In this document: piece by piece, positions 25,017 through 35,689 of the stretch
Layout: every line of letters starts with the position of its first letter
Numbering within the stretch: the stretch's first letter is position 1
Assembly (NCBI RefSeq): GCF_004027225.2
Contig: NC_044291.2
Coordinates: forward strand, 11,516,707 to 11,580,706
Direction: 5' to 3'
Length of the DNA: 64,000 bases
DNA from: Strigops habroptila
Taxonomy: Eukaryota > Chordata > Aves > Psittaciformes > Psittacidae
The notes under the pieces: model-generated
Told to the model about the DNA's origin: nothing
Database searches by the model: none
What the model saw: the letters and a program-made list of their open reading frames with translations, nothing else
Translations under genes and position numbers: made by a program

Positions 25017-25431
25017 GCTGCTTCCCCTTGGCCAGCATTGCCATGATGGGTTTGCAGGGTCACTGCCATGGCTGCAGCACTCCCCAGCTAAAGGCTGCTC
25101 TGTGGCTGTTGGTGCTCTGGGCTGTGCCAGACCCCTGGGCACAACCGTAACTTCCCATGAGTCACCGTGAGCCACGGCACGTTCTGCTGCTCACCCTGGC
25201 AAGGCAACAGCAGGTGAGGAGGGCAGGGATCGCCGCCAGTGTCCCCACTGCCAGAATGGCTTGAGTGATGGGGACAGAGCCACCACCTCCTGCCCAGGAT
25301 AGGGCCCTCAAGGGGATGAGACAGGCCAGAGGGGATCTTCCTTGGTCAAACCTGGTTCCTCCATGGAGCCTGAGGCCTGAGTCCACCTCTGTGCCCTGTG
25401 CTGGGTGCTCCATGCCTCAGAGACCAGGAAT

Positions 25432-25648
25432 TATAGAATCCCAGACTGGTTTGTGTTGGAAGGGACCTTAAAGCTCATCCAGTTCCAACCCCCTGCCACG
25501 GGCAGGGACACCTTCCACTAGAGCAGGTTGCTCCAAGCCCCTGTGTCCAACCTGGCCTTGAACACTGCCACGGATGGGGCAGCCACAGCTTCTCTGGGCA
25601 CCCTGTGCCAGCGCCTCAGCACCCTCACAGGGAAGAGCTTCTGCCTCA
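25432..25648 (-). mobile_element. CR1 LINE 3' fragment
   Basis: TATAGAATCCCAGACTGG through CCTTCCACTAGAGCAGG and CACAGGGAAGAGCTTCTGCC. Minus orientation with the 3' terminus at the left end. Confidence 0.92.
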
Positions 25649-25849
25649 TATCCAATTTAACCTGGGAGAAGCTGCGTGGACACAGGACACCAGGAGAGGA
25701 TGAGAAAATGAGCATCCAACTATGGCTGCATCTTGATTCGCCCTTTTCCATGAGAATGATGCACTTTGATATGCTCATGTTAGAAAGATGTGATGGGAGC
25801 ACTCTGACTGCGGGAAATAAAATGGGGAGAGACATGGAGACCAGTCACA

Positions 25850-26060
25850 GATAAGTGGGGATGGGATAGGGACTGGGATAGGACAGGCACTGGGAGGAGA
25901 TGGTGATGGGCATGGAGGCAGGATGAACAGGGATTGGATGGGAATGGAGATGGGGATGGATGTGGGATGAGGGTGGAGACAGGGATGGGATGGAGACAGG
26001 GAGGTAGGCATGGACATGGGGATGGGTGTGAAGATGGGTATAGGATAGGAATGGAGAAGG
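25850..26060. repeat. GGGATG/GGGATAGGA imperfect minisatellite
   Basis: About 210 bp made almost wholly of GGGATGGGATAGG-like units with irregular period (6-12 bp). It ends at the CR1 element that starts near 26069. The reverse strand reads as a Pro/Ser/His/Ile-rich open frame, which is an artefact of the repeat. Confidence 0.75.
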
Positions 26061-26068
26061 GGATAAGG

Positions 26069-26250
26069 TCAGGCATTGGAACAGGCTGCTCAGGGCAGTG
26101 GTGGAGCCACTGTCCCTGGAAGTGTTCACACACCATGTAGACGAGGCCCTCAATGACATGAGTTAGTGGTGACCTTGGCAGTGCTGGGGAATGGTTGGAC
26201 TTGATGAGCTTTGAGGTCTTTTCCAACCTGGTTGGTTCAGTGATTCTGTG
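26069..26250 (+). mobile_element. CR1 LINE 3' fragment, second subfamily
   Basis: GGCATTGGAACAGGCTGCTC, GTTGGACTTGATGAGCTTTG, GGTCTTTTCCAACCTGG and TTCAGTGATTCTGTGG in order. Confidence 0.88.
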
Positions 26251-26999
26251 GTGGGATGGGGATGGGACAAACTGGCTGTAGAAATGGACTTAGAGAAGCA
26301 GACTCTTACGGGAGGAGAAACTGGAGGTGCTTCACCAGCACCTTACAGCCGGGACCGGGCTGGTCTGGCCACCCCAGCAAAGGAGCAGGACCCAGCAGGT
26401 GCTGCTGCCTGCCCCGATGGACACGGGGTTTTCCAAACCACGGGAAAACACCACGGGACGGCTCCGAGGCGGCCTCTTTCATCGACTGGGGCTGAATTGA
26501 GCAGTTGGCCAATTCCTCCCTTTCTGTCCCCAAACGGACGTGTGGGCGAGGGCAGGTGACAGCAGCTCTGCCCCCGCTTTACAACACGCTCCTTCCTTTC
26601 TTCCCGCACCTCCCGCTCCGCTCCGGCCTGCCAAACGCCGCTTCCCCCCCCCGCCTCCGCCGTTTGCTCCCCGCGGCCAAACGGGCGCCGCGGACAGTCC
26701 TCGGTCAATGGGCTGGTTTCCCCTTCTGCCTGCCCGCGATGCCCGCACCGCCCGGCGCTCCCACACCGGGAATCTGGCTGTCGATGGGCGGCGGGTCCCG
26801 CGTCGGCTAAAGCCCCGTGTGACCGAATTGAGTCTCTGTCCCGGTTTGCTCACGGGGACCCAAACTGACAGCCTCCGCTGGGCCGGCGGGTGTCGGCCGG
26901 GGTTCGGCGGGGGTCCCGGATGGGGACGGGCTCAGCCCGGTTCCAGCGCAGGGCTGCGGGGAGGCGCGGCCTGGGCGGTGGTGCCCCCTGCCTGCTGCC

Positions 27000-27232
27000 A
27001 CCGCGCCGAGCCGGGCCGGGCCAGGCCGGGCCAGGCCAAGCCCCAACACTAGTCGAGCCGAGCCGAGCCGCGCCGAGCCGGGCCGAGCCGAGGCGGGTCG
27101 AGCCGAGGCGAAGCGGGCCGAGCCCGGACTGGAGTCGAGCCGAGCCCGGATCGGATCGGATCGGAGCCGAGCCGAGCCGAGCCGAGCCGAGCCGAGCCGA
27201 GCCGAGCCGAGCCGAGCCGAGCCGGGAGCGCC
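27000..27232. repeat. GAGCC pentamer satellite upstream of NRARP
   Basis: Imperfect GGGCC/GAGCC/GGATC-type pentamers from about 27000, ending in a pure run of 12 GAGCC copies at 27164-27223. It sits about 150 bp upstream of the TATA-like box. Open frames of 99-170 codons across it in several frames are repeat artefacts. Confidence 0.85.
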
Positions 27233-27486
27233 CCCCACCGCCCCCTCCCGCGCAGTTCAGGGCGGGAGGGGGCGGGGGGGGCGTGTCTCCCCGCCCGGCG
27301 GTTCCAATGGGCGCGCGGTGCGGCGCACCGCCCCCTTGCTGACGTCACGGCCGTGGCATTGTTATGCTAATAAAAGGGCGGGTAAAAGGCGCGGCGCGGG
27401 GCCGGCGGCGGCAGCGGGTGCGGGCGCGGCGGGACGGGACGGGAGCAGCCGGTGAGCAGCGGCGGGGCCCCAGCGCTGCGCGCCGG

Positions 27487-27501
27487 CACCACCACCACCA
27501 C

Positions 27502-27531
<30 letters not shown>
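27487..27531. repeat. NRARP: (CAC)6(CAG)9 trinucleotide repeat in NRARP 5'UTR
   Basis: Six CAC units (27487-27504) followed directly by nine CAG units (27505-27531), about 100 bp upstream of the NRARP ATG and in its reading frame. No stop codon separates it from the ATG in that frame, so it would read as His6-Gln9 if translated. Confidence 0.9.
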
Positions 27532-27532
<1 letters not shown>

Positions 27533-27571
27533 GCCCGCAGCAGCACCGCAGCCCCGCCTCAGCCCCACCGC

Positions 27572-27634
27572 ATGCCCGCGCGGGCGGAGGCGGCGCTGTC
27601 CCTGCGGGGCGGCGGGCGGGAGGCGGCGGCATGA
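27572..27634 (+). CDS. Upstream ORF (20 codons) overlapping the NRARP start
   Basis: ATG at 27572 opens 20 codons, Ala/Arg/Gly-rich, ending at TGA 27632-27634. The stop shares bases with the NRARP initiator in the string ATGA. The uORF start has poor context (C at -3, C at +4), so leaky scanning is likely, but its stop is placed ideally for termination-reinitiation. It is probably regulatory, if used at all. Confidence 0.35.
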   Translation: MPARAEAALSLRGGGREAAA

Positions 27635-27978
27635 GCCAGAGCGAGGTGTCCCCGTGCGCGGCGCCGCCGCCGAGCCAGCGCGTGTTCCAGGAGGCGGTGC
27701 GGCGCGGGAACACGAAGGAGCTGCAGTCGCTGCTGCAGAACATGACGAACTGCGAATTCAACGTCAACTCCTTCGGGCCCGAGGGGCAGACGGCGCTGCA
27801 CCAGTCCGTCATCGACGGCAACCTGGAGCTCGTCAAGCTCCTCGTCAAGTTCGGTGCCGACATTCGCCTGGCCAACCGGGACGGCTGGAGCGCGCTGCAC
27901 ATCGCCGCCTTCGGGGGCCACCAGGACATCGTCCTCTACCTGATCACCAAGGCCAAATACTCCGCCGGTGCCCGGTGA
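27631..27978 (+). CDS. NRARP: NRARP, Notch-regulated ankyrin repeat protein
   Basis: Intact single-exon frame of 115 codons plus TGA, as expected for this small intronless vertebrate gene (human protein 114 residues). The N-terminus MSQSEVSPCAAPPPSQRVFQ is the variable part. From about residue 21 it matches the conserved family core, with two ankyrin repeats at about residues 50-82 (GQTALHQSVIDGNLELVKLL) and 83-110 (GWSALHIAAFGGHQDIVLYL). Family knowledge: NRARP is a direct Notch target that binds the intracellular Notch-RBPJ complex and promotes its turnover, giving negative feedback, and it also affects LEF1/Wnt output. I chose the ATG at 27631 because homology begins there; the frame stays open upstream through the CAC/CAG repeat. 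A 20-codon uORF overlaps the start. Last residues (AKYSAGAR) differ slightly from mammals. Confidence 0.97.
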   Translation: MSQSEVSPCAAPPPSQRVFQEAVRRGNTKELQSLLQNMTNCEFNVNSFGPEGQTALHQSVIDGNLELVKLLVKFGADIRLANRDGWSALHIAAFGGHQDIVLYLITKAKYSAGAR

Positions 27979-30234
27979 TGCCGGGGCCGCCCCCTCCCCT
28001 CTCCCCCGGCCGCCAAAGCTGCTCCCGGCCCCGCGCGGGGTTTATTTGGCGAAGACCCGGGCCCCCCCCCGCAAAGCGCCGCCGTTCGCCTGCTTCGAAA
28101 GTTGTTTCGTTGTTTTTTCCTTCCAAGGGTTGTTTTCCTACTGTAATACGTTTTTTTTCTCCTCCATCTACCTCGGCTGCACTCACAGTATTCACGGTTT
28201 CAGTTTGACATCTGGGCAGATGCTTTAAGGGCTCCCCCCCGTCCCCTCCCCGCTAATATTTAATCCTCCCTCCCCGCTCCCCTTGGTCTCATCCCGCCGA
28301 CCTGAAGTATCTGGCTCAGAAGCGAATTCATTTCAACGCTCCCCAAAGTCCCCCCCACCCTCCCCGGGTGCCCGGTCCCCCCGAGGCCCCGTCATGGGCT
28401 GGGGGTTCCCGGCGGCCCTTCCCGGGGTGGAAGAGTGGGAAAACCCTCCTCCTGCAAGCTCCCAGTGTTTTCCCACCACTGATTTTTGTCTATCCCCAAG
28501 GCGACTCCATTGGAATACGATCGACACGGTTTTCTCACCCCAACTGCTTCTTGTTTTGTTGTATTTTGCGTTGGGTTTTCTCCTTTGGTTCTTTTTGTTT
28601 TGGTTTGTTTTTTTTATGGGTGTCCGAAGAGAATCTGTGTCCTCACCCACTCCTTGAATCCGTTTAGCACACGTGAGATCCCAGGAAAAGACATTGAATC
28701 CTTCTGGTTTTGTGAGTAAAGGAGGATTAGCAAATCCTGGACTTGTGTTTTTGTGTTTCTTTTAAAGAAGTGAATAAACTCTGGAGGCAGAGGAGCTGCT
28801 TTTGCACAGGAAGGGCCGCGAGCGCTCTCTGCTGCCTGGAGAGATGCCGGAAAACTACTGAGAATAGTTTGGGAATTTTATTATTTTTTGGTGAAACTTG
28901 GATAACACTTCTCAATGCAGAACGACTCCTTTGATGTCTGTAGAGAGTCACCCGTCTTTTATATGATATATATCTCCATATATATTTATAAAAGAAAGGG
29001 AGGAAGAAGAGAAAGCCACCCGAAGTCGCATTCGGAAGTGACTGCACGTATAATCGCAAATGCTGCTTTTTATTGCTATGGCACAAGAACATCCATTTGG
29101 AAAATGCGGAAGATTTCCGAAGTCTCCTCTCTCCCGCTGGTCCTTCAGCCCTGTCCATCTGCACTAAAGCCATCCGTCTCACTGCCACCTCCCCGCTCCT
29201 CCCTCTCTCGCTCCCTGCATCCCAACCATTCCCATTAAAAAAGGCAAATAGTTACCTGCTGGTTTATTTGGGTTGTGTCTTAACTATTTATCATGTCTGT
29301 ATATATTTGTGGGTGAAGATTGTGAGCCTGGTTTTGTTGGAAGCTGGTGGTGAGTGTTTCAGAAATACGGTTTGGGAAATACGCCTTCTTCTTGTTGTTG
29401 TTGTTCTAGTCTTAAAACTAAAACACTTGAGTCTGCCATGATGATTTCCCATTGCACTGAATATCCTGCTTTGTCTCCGATGAGTTCACCTGCAGTTTGG
29501 TTTTTCTCCACTTCAACTCTTTGAGATGATTCTTTTAAAAGCTCCAGATTTCAAGAAGCAGAAGAGAAGCAGCCCCGTCGCAAGCGCCTGCTGCCGATGC
29601 TGCCATTCCCAAGGAACTGCTTGGCCCAAGTCTTCTCTGTGAGCATGGAAGGGGGTGTCCAGCACCTCCACTGGTGCTTCTGTGCGACAGTGACGGGGTG
29701 GGAACAAGATCTTTTCTAGCGAGGTTTTGTCGTCGATACCAGATGGTTGCACATTTATATTATTTTTTGTTTTTATTTTGACTAAATGGATTTGCCACAA
29801 GGAAATGTCATAACATTTATGACATGGTATTAAAAAGTGTATTGTAAAGCCAAGTTCTAGATGGAGTGTTTAAAAAGAAGCCTTGGTTATAAACCCAGTC
29901 TAAAGGGAGCTCTGTCCAGTGTTGTAAAGACAACATGATGTAACCCATATTTATATTTTTATAAAATACCTATTGAGACTGTGAATCTCCTGTGTGAATT
30001 GCTGGGTGAGTTGTTGAAGAAAAGTATTGTTCCTTTCCAGCCTCCTGGAGCTTTGGACACGCTGAGATTTGGGGAGTCTGTATGTCGGGGACGGGGGTTT
30101 GCTCTGAAATTGTGAGTTGATGTATTTTTACATCCCTGTTGTATTTTACTGAAAAGCTGCTGCCCTTCCTAGTCCCTGGAGTTTCAATTTTCTATGCAAC
30201 CCCCACCCCCCCCTCGTCTCTCTTGATCCTGAGA

Positions 30235-30240
30235 AATAAA
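30235..30240 (+). terminator. NRARP: Alternative poly(A) signal, NRARP
   Basis: Canonical AATAAA within GAGAAATAAAAGGG, about 2.26 kb after the stop codon. A C-rich stretch follows. Possible proximal polyadenylation site. Confidence 0.4.
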
Positions 30241-30692
30241 AGGGATGCAGATTGATTCAAATTGAAATGAGGGTCCCCCCCCCGCCCCCCTTGTTGGCTC
30301 ATCGTGCTGCTGACCCTTCACGCCAAAACGGGGAGTACAAGGAAAAGCAAGGAAAGAGGCAGGTGGGGGAGGCTCCTTCGGGCATGACTGGTGCCTTCCA
30401 GCAGTCGTCTTATTATTATTTTTGTAAGAAGAATATATTGCTAATGTCAGTGGAATAAGCAGACATTGAAGCTGATGCACAGATTGCTCCAGAAAGGAGT
30501 TTTTCTGTAGAGTTTTCTTTAGATGCGAATACCTTTTTTAATTATGTTAATTAATGTTAAGGATTTTTAGGCTTATATTGAAGCTGTATGTGGGTCACTA
30601 TATGATCATTTCTAACTGGATAAAGTCTGTACAGTACAGCATATTCCTGAGTGTATGATAGAGACGTGTAGCCCCAGAGTGCGAAATTTATA

Positions 30693-30698
30693 AATAAA
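30693..30698 (+). terminator. NRARP: Distal poly(A) signal, NRARP
   Basis: AATAAA within TTTATAAATAAATTTTTC. About 20 bp downstream is a genomic run of about 14 A (30719-30732), then a T/GT-rich stretch (CTTTTTTTGTTTGTTC) that fits a downstream element. The next CR1 insertion starts at 30812. Confidence 0.75.
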
Positions 30699-30811
30699 TT
30701 TTTCATTGATCTTTTTATAAAAAAAAAAAAAGTCTTTTTTTGTTTGTTCTTTCCTACAGGGGTGGATGATGCTGTTGGGGGCGGGGGGCAGGTCCCTGGT
30801 TTGGTGTCCAA

Positions 30812-31105
30812 ATCACAGAATCCCAGACTGGTTTGTGTTGAAGGGACCTTAACGCTCACCCAGTTCCAAGCCCCTGCCATGGGCAGGGACACCTTCCACT
30901 AGAGCAGGTTGCTCCAAGCCCCTGTGTCCAACCTGGCCTTGAACACTGCCAGGGATGGGGCAGCCACAGCTTCTCTGGGCACCCTGTGCCAGCGCCTCAG
31001 CACCCTCACAGGGAAGAGCTTCTGCCTAAGAGCTCATCTCAATCTCCCCTCTGGCAGGTTAAAGCCATTCCCCTTGTCCTGCCCCTACAGCCCCTTGTCC
31101 AAAGT
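30812..31105 (-). mobile_element. CR1 LINE 3' fragment
   Basis: ATCACAGAATCCCAGACTGG, CCTTCCACTAGAGCAGG and ATCTCCCCTCTGGCAGG, ending at CCCCTTGTCCAAAG. Minus orientation. Confidence 0.92.
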
Positions 31106-32839
31106 ACCAATGTATCTGCAGCTCCCCTGGGGTTAAATGCATCCCCAGAGGGTGATGGTTTGGGGGGGATGGAGCATGCAGCCCCTGCCTCCAGGCTGCA
31201 GGAAGCTCCCTGGGGCTCTGGGGGATTGTTCTGGTTTGCCCCATCCCACAGGCTGGTGGAGGGGTGATGGCTCAGACCAAAGGTGGGGCTGGGACTGTCA
31301 CAGAGTGTGTGAGATCTTCCTAAAGAACCTGCTTCCCTCAGGGAGTCAGGTGGGAGCCCCGCAGCCGGTCCTGGGACCTCCCCATGGACCAAGGCCATGG
31401 GTGCATGTTTGGGTGTGCAGCCCCAGCCTCACTGACTGAGCACTCCATGGCTCCCTGCAAACCTGCCCAGGCTCCTTAACTCCAACCTGGGTCCCAGCAA
31501 CAGTTTGAAGTGAGTGGTCCTTTGACCAAGTTTGAGGGCTTGGTCCTTGCCGAGCCCTTGGGCTCTGAGGACGGGGTCATCTCCAGCCAGAAGCTGCTGT
31601 CAGACTGGTGGTGGCCTCAGCCATCCCCTGGAAGGGGCATGGGTTGAGGGTCAGCATGAGCTCTCCATCCCCAAAGACATCTCCATGCTCTTGTGTGGGT
31701 TGCAGCAGGCCAGTGCCCAAAAGCGGACTGAGCTCTGCACTGCTGGAGGCTTTCCAGGCCGGATCCGGCTGCTCCGGGAAGTGGGAAGAGCAGAGGCAGC
31801 CCCAAGCCTGTGCTGGCTGAGCCCTGCCTGCAGCCAGGGCTTTGAAGGCAGGATGCAGGCAGGGCTCCCACACTGGCAGCAGTGTGAGGTTGGCCATGAG
31901 GCTTTTTCTATATCCATAATTTTGCCAGCTCTGGGAATGCTGGAATCCCTGGGAAACTTGTGCCATGCTCGGTTTGGCTCTGGGTGTGGATTCCCAGGGA
32001 TGCCAAGAGGGGTGTCCCCCATGGCAGTGGGGAGGAAACATGGATTAAAAGCTTTCCTTTCCAGCCTGGCCAACCTCCATCCCAGTGTGCCGAGCCCCGT
32101 GACACCTCCTGCCAGCATGGGAAAGATGGGCACAGAGTCACTGCCTAGATAGCAGGAAAAAAACAATGGTGCCAAAACCATCCCTCACAAACACTGGTGG
32201 TCCTGAGGGTCCGTCACCTGGCATCCTGCGGGAGCTCCTGACTGCGGCCAAATCTGTGGGACATGTGTGCAAAGGGAGCTCCACACGGCTTTGTCACGCT
32301 TGGGCACTGGTAATGGCACCAAGGCTCCCACCATCGCAGTGCTGCCGGGTTGTACCTGTGGGCGCAGCCTCCCCCGACCTCTGCCCCAGGCTCGGGATGC
32401 TGCAGGAAACCCCATCCAGGCTCCGGCTTTGGGATGCCACTGAGCTGGGCTCAGCCCGGCGGCCTCTCACTCTTCACCTTGTCCCAGGGCTCCAGCCCCC
32501 ACTCAAGACTGGGGTTTTCCAAGGAAAAGCAGTATTCCTGCACACAGCCCCTCTCTCCACTGCTGGGGCCTCTGGCAGCCCCTCTGCAGGGGACATGGGC
32601 TGGGTGGTGAATAGAAATCACACTCTGTGTCCCCCAGCTCCCATGTGTGATGGCCCCGGTGCCAGCTCCCTGCACAGCCCATGGCCACCCCGCTCCAGAG
32701 CTCTCCTCGTACAGAAACCCTGTCCAAGAACTCGAGGAACTCCGAAGACTTGGGGTTTTTTTCCTTCTTCTTTCTTTGCCTTTCTATTTTTGTTCCAGTA
32801 AAACACAACTACTGGCTCCTTTGGTGGCGTAAGCACATT

Positions 32840-33350
32840 CTTCTGGCATTTTTGCATGTCTCTGGCTGCGCATTATTGTCCGCTGGCCGCATTACGTAGG
32901 TGCTGTTGTTCCAAGAGAAACCAAAGCAAGAATTTGAACTTTCAAGTGCTTCCTGCCATTGTCTTTTGCTTTTGTTTGTGCTACTGACTCCAAACCAGAT
33001 GGATCGGGCTCCCCTCTGGCCGCGGGGGCGATGGGAAGTCAGCGCAGCCCGGCGAGGTTTGACAGCTTTGTCTTCTCTTCTGTTGCCCTTCATCTGTCAA
33101 GCCCGGGCAGCGGCGCTGAACCGACCAATGCATTTGGGTGGGGGGGAGGAGGTGGGATTTTATTTGAATTTCAGGGAGCTTAACACAGTAAGTAATGAAT
33201 GAGAAAGCGCCAGCACCGGGCGAGCGGGAGGGGACTGGCTGCAAGCAGAATTCAGGACATTTTAAATAGCTGCTTTGTTGGTGGTTGTGCGACGGTGACA
33301 ATGCTGCAGCCTGCGGGTCCAACAGAGTTACCTTTTCTTACCAAAACGAG
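32840..33350. other. Repeat-free block 2-2.6 kb downstream of NRARP
   Basis: About 500 bp of balanced composition with no CR1, unlike its flanks. Motif cores visible include GCGCATTATTGTCC and CATTGTCTTTTG (SOX-type ATTGT), CATTACGTAG and CATCTGTCAA (MEIS/PBX-type TGTCA). It may be a conserved non-coding element; alignment would be decisive. Confidence 0.2.
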
Positions 33351-34159
33351 GATCACAATTGACCTCTGTCCGGGGCTGGGGAGGAGCCGGAGCTCACTTG
33401 GCCCAGCCGGGGTGGGCACTTCTCCAGCTGCAGGTTTCACCCCTGCTCGAGGGTGGGCTCCATCCAGCGTGAGCCCCCATGGGGGTTGGGGTCGGTGGGG
33501 TGGCCAGGCAGGCTGCAGCTGGCAGCACCGGGGTCCACAGCACATTGGACAGGATGGGACAGCTCATGGTTTCCACCTATTTTGCTGCTGACCCAAAGCT
33601 GCTTCAGTGTTTGGTGCTGGGACCTGATGCAAAGGCTCCCAGGCTGGGACTGGCACTGGCCACCCCTTTTATGCAGCGCAGAGTCACTTGGGGCTCTTCT
33701 TGGCGTGCACACAACCTTCATGTCCTGCTGTGAGGTTGGGTACAGGGTTTCCAAGCACTAAAATCACTGGCACTCTGCAGACCTCCTTGCTCAGCGGGCT
33801 GTGTCCCCCCAGGGATGCTCCCAAGCACAAGCACAGGGACTGCAGGCAGCTCTCACTTCTCCTTGGTGGCAGCGAGCATCCCAGGGAATGACACTGCTCC
33901 ATCGTGTGGACAGGAGAAACATCATCCTTCTCCAGAAACCCTTCAGCTGCTGTGTCCCACTGCCACCACCAGCACCCATCTCTGCGGTGCCCAGGGAGAG
34001 GTGACCTCTGGGTCTCACAGCAGGTGGGACACGGAGCTGTGGGTGCAATGTAGATTTTGGCTTCTTCACGTTAGCAGATTTCTCCTCCTGACCCTACAGA
34101 AATATCCAAGCAACATCCTGGTTTGGCTTGTTTTGGGAGGACAGTGCCTGGGGCTTAGG

Positions 34160-34360
34160 TCCGGAGGGGTGGAAGGCTGCTTGGATGGAGGGATTGAGGG
34201 ATGGCTGGGGAGGATTGAGGGAGTCACTGGGGACATGAAGGGGTGGAGGGTGGCTGGGGAGGAATGGGGGAATAGAGCATGGCTGGGGATGGACAGACAG
34301 ATGGGTATTAGAATGAACAGAGTTAAAGCTGTTCTGCTGGGTGGATGACGGCTGGGGGAT
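34160..34360. repeat. GGATGG/GGATTGAGGG imperfect tandem repeats
   Basis: About 200 bp of irregular GGATGGAGGGATTGAGGG-like units. The minus-strand Pro/Ser/His-rich open frames here are repeat artefacts. Confidence 0.65.
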
Positions 34361-35689
34361 GGTTGGGACAACTGTTTTAACTGGAAACTCCTCATTCAGC
34401 CTGAATCCAACAGAGTTCTGCGGCTGGAGCAATGCCTGAGGCCAGGCCAAGCAGAGCAGCACCTGTGGAGCACCCTTGTGAGGTGGCAGAGCTCCCTGTG
34501 TCTGATCCAGCCCAGCACCAACCAGCTTCACCTTTATCGCAGGCAGGATGGACACAGCAGCAGCTGTGGTGGGAGCTGCTGACCCCCCATCAGTGCCAGC
34601 CCTGCTGCAGGCCTGGGGGAGATGGGGACCCTGGCACACGGGTGCAGCAGAGGGTCCGCACAGCACAGGGCAGGGCTGAGCCATGCACACCCCTGCCAGG
34701 AGGGGACATGGCAGGAGGGGACATCAGCCAGGCAACGACTGGTGGCTCTACTGAGCTTCTGCGATGTGTTGGTAGGGCAATGTGAGGCTGAGCCTTCACT
34801 TGGGGCTTGAGCAGCACCCTGGGACTGATGGTTTGTGCCTTGAAACACAACAGCACAAGGAGCAGACTCCTGGCTTCTAATGAATTATACAACCAAGGAA
34901 AGCCTCTGCCTGGAAACAGCATCTCTGCAGCCTGCTCTCCCCCCTGGCACCGCACTGCAACCTCAGCTCTTGTTTTCTCCAGCTTGAAACACACTTCTCA
35001 CCTGTGCCCAGCAGCAATGTTGCTTAGTGCACATGTTGCAACTGCACAGACAAACTCCAGCGTACCCAGACCTCTGCCAGGTTTTCTGCCCGCACCCCCT
35101 GCTTGCCTGGGGAGCTCTCACTGTGGTCATGCCTCTGATGCCCCAGTCTGGTCACTGCTCTGATGTCTCAGTGAGATCACCTCTGTGCAGGCCGGGCAGG
35201 AATGCTGTTGCAGCTCCCTGGACACCTGATTTCCTTTAACTATGCCTAAAGCAGTGCTCGGGTGGCTGGGGGGCTGTGCTGGAGCGGGCAGAGGAGCTGG
35301 AGGCAGTGCTTGCTGCTGCCCCAGCCGGCCCATGGAGAGCAGCCCAATGCCTTTGAACAGCAGCAGCTCACTGAGACCCCTCAGTTTGAGGTCACAACAG
35401 GAGGAGCCCCAGTCTCGGGGGACTGGGGCACCCTGAATCCCAAAGCAGCAGGGCTGTGGGTGCAGAAGGGTGCTGGTGCAGCACCCACTGCCCTGTGTGT
35501 CCCCATGAGCGGGGGGCACAGAGCAGCCTGGGCCTCTCTCCACAGCACCAGGATGAGGCCCTGGTCTCCCAGCACAGCCCCTGGCCAGCGGGTCCTCACA
35601 TCGCACCCTGCTCTCATTCACAGCGCGGTGACAGCTCCGAGCCGCCCCCGTCCCCTTTTCCACTTGCTGCTCCCCCTCATTCAAAGCCT

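Larger units (their letters stand above)
24420..26500. other. Intergenic spacer between orphan CpG island and NRARP promoter
   Basis: About 2 kb holding the CR1 fragments at 24831, 25432 and 26069 and the GGGATG minisatellite at 25850. AATTCCCACTCTCCCACGG near 24656 carries two adjacent near-matches to the RBPJ core. No gene was recognised. Confidence 0.5.
26500..28080. promoter_or_regulatory. NRARP: NRARP CpG island and promoter region
   Basis: About 1.6 kb of CpG-rich DNA covering the promoter, 5'UTR and CDS of NRARP. Core promoter motifs lie in normal order: CCAAT at 27304-27308, a full palindromic CRE (TGACGTCA) at 27340-27347, and a TATA-like AATAAAAG at 27369-27376. That would place transcription start near 27400 (inferred). 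A GAGCC-repeat block lies just upstream (27000-27232). I saw no perfect RBPJ consensus site between 26500 and 27400, which is notable for a known direct Notch target. Confidence 0.7.
27979..30718 (+). other. NRARP: NRARP 3' untranslated region
   Basis: About 2.7 kb from the stop to the last poly(A) signal. It is AT-richer than the CDS, free of CR1, and has T-rich and ATATTTATA-type segments. Possible signals are ATTAAA at 29233, AATAAA at 30235-30240 and AATAAA at 30693-30698. It also contains an inverted GTGGGAAAAC/GTTTTCCCAC pair at 28435-28476. Open frames within it are short and unsupported. The extent is inferred from the signals, not from transcript data. Confidence 0.7.

Noticed and set aside
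27364-27630. NRARP start at the upstream in-frame ATG (27364)
   Set aside because: That ATG overlaps the region just before the TATA-like box and is upstream of the likely transcription start; protein homology starts at 27631.
30719-30732. A-run after the NRARP poly(A) signal as evidence of a retrogene
   Set aside because: NRARP is intronless across vertebrates and the locus has an intact CpG promoter and conserved neighbour EXD3. An ancient retrogene tail would not remain pure, so it is most likely a simple A-tract.
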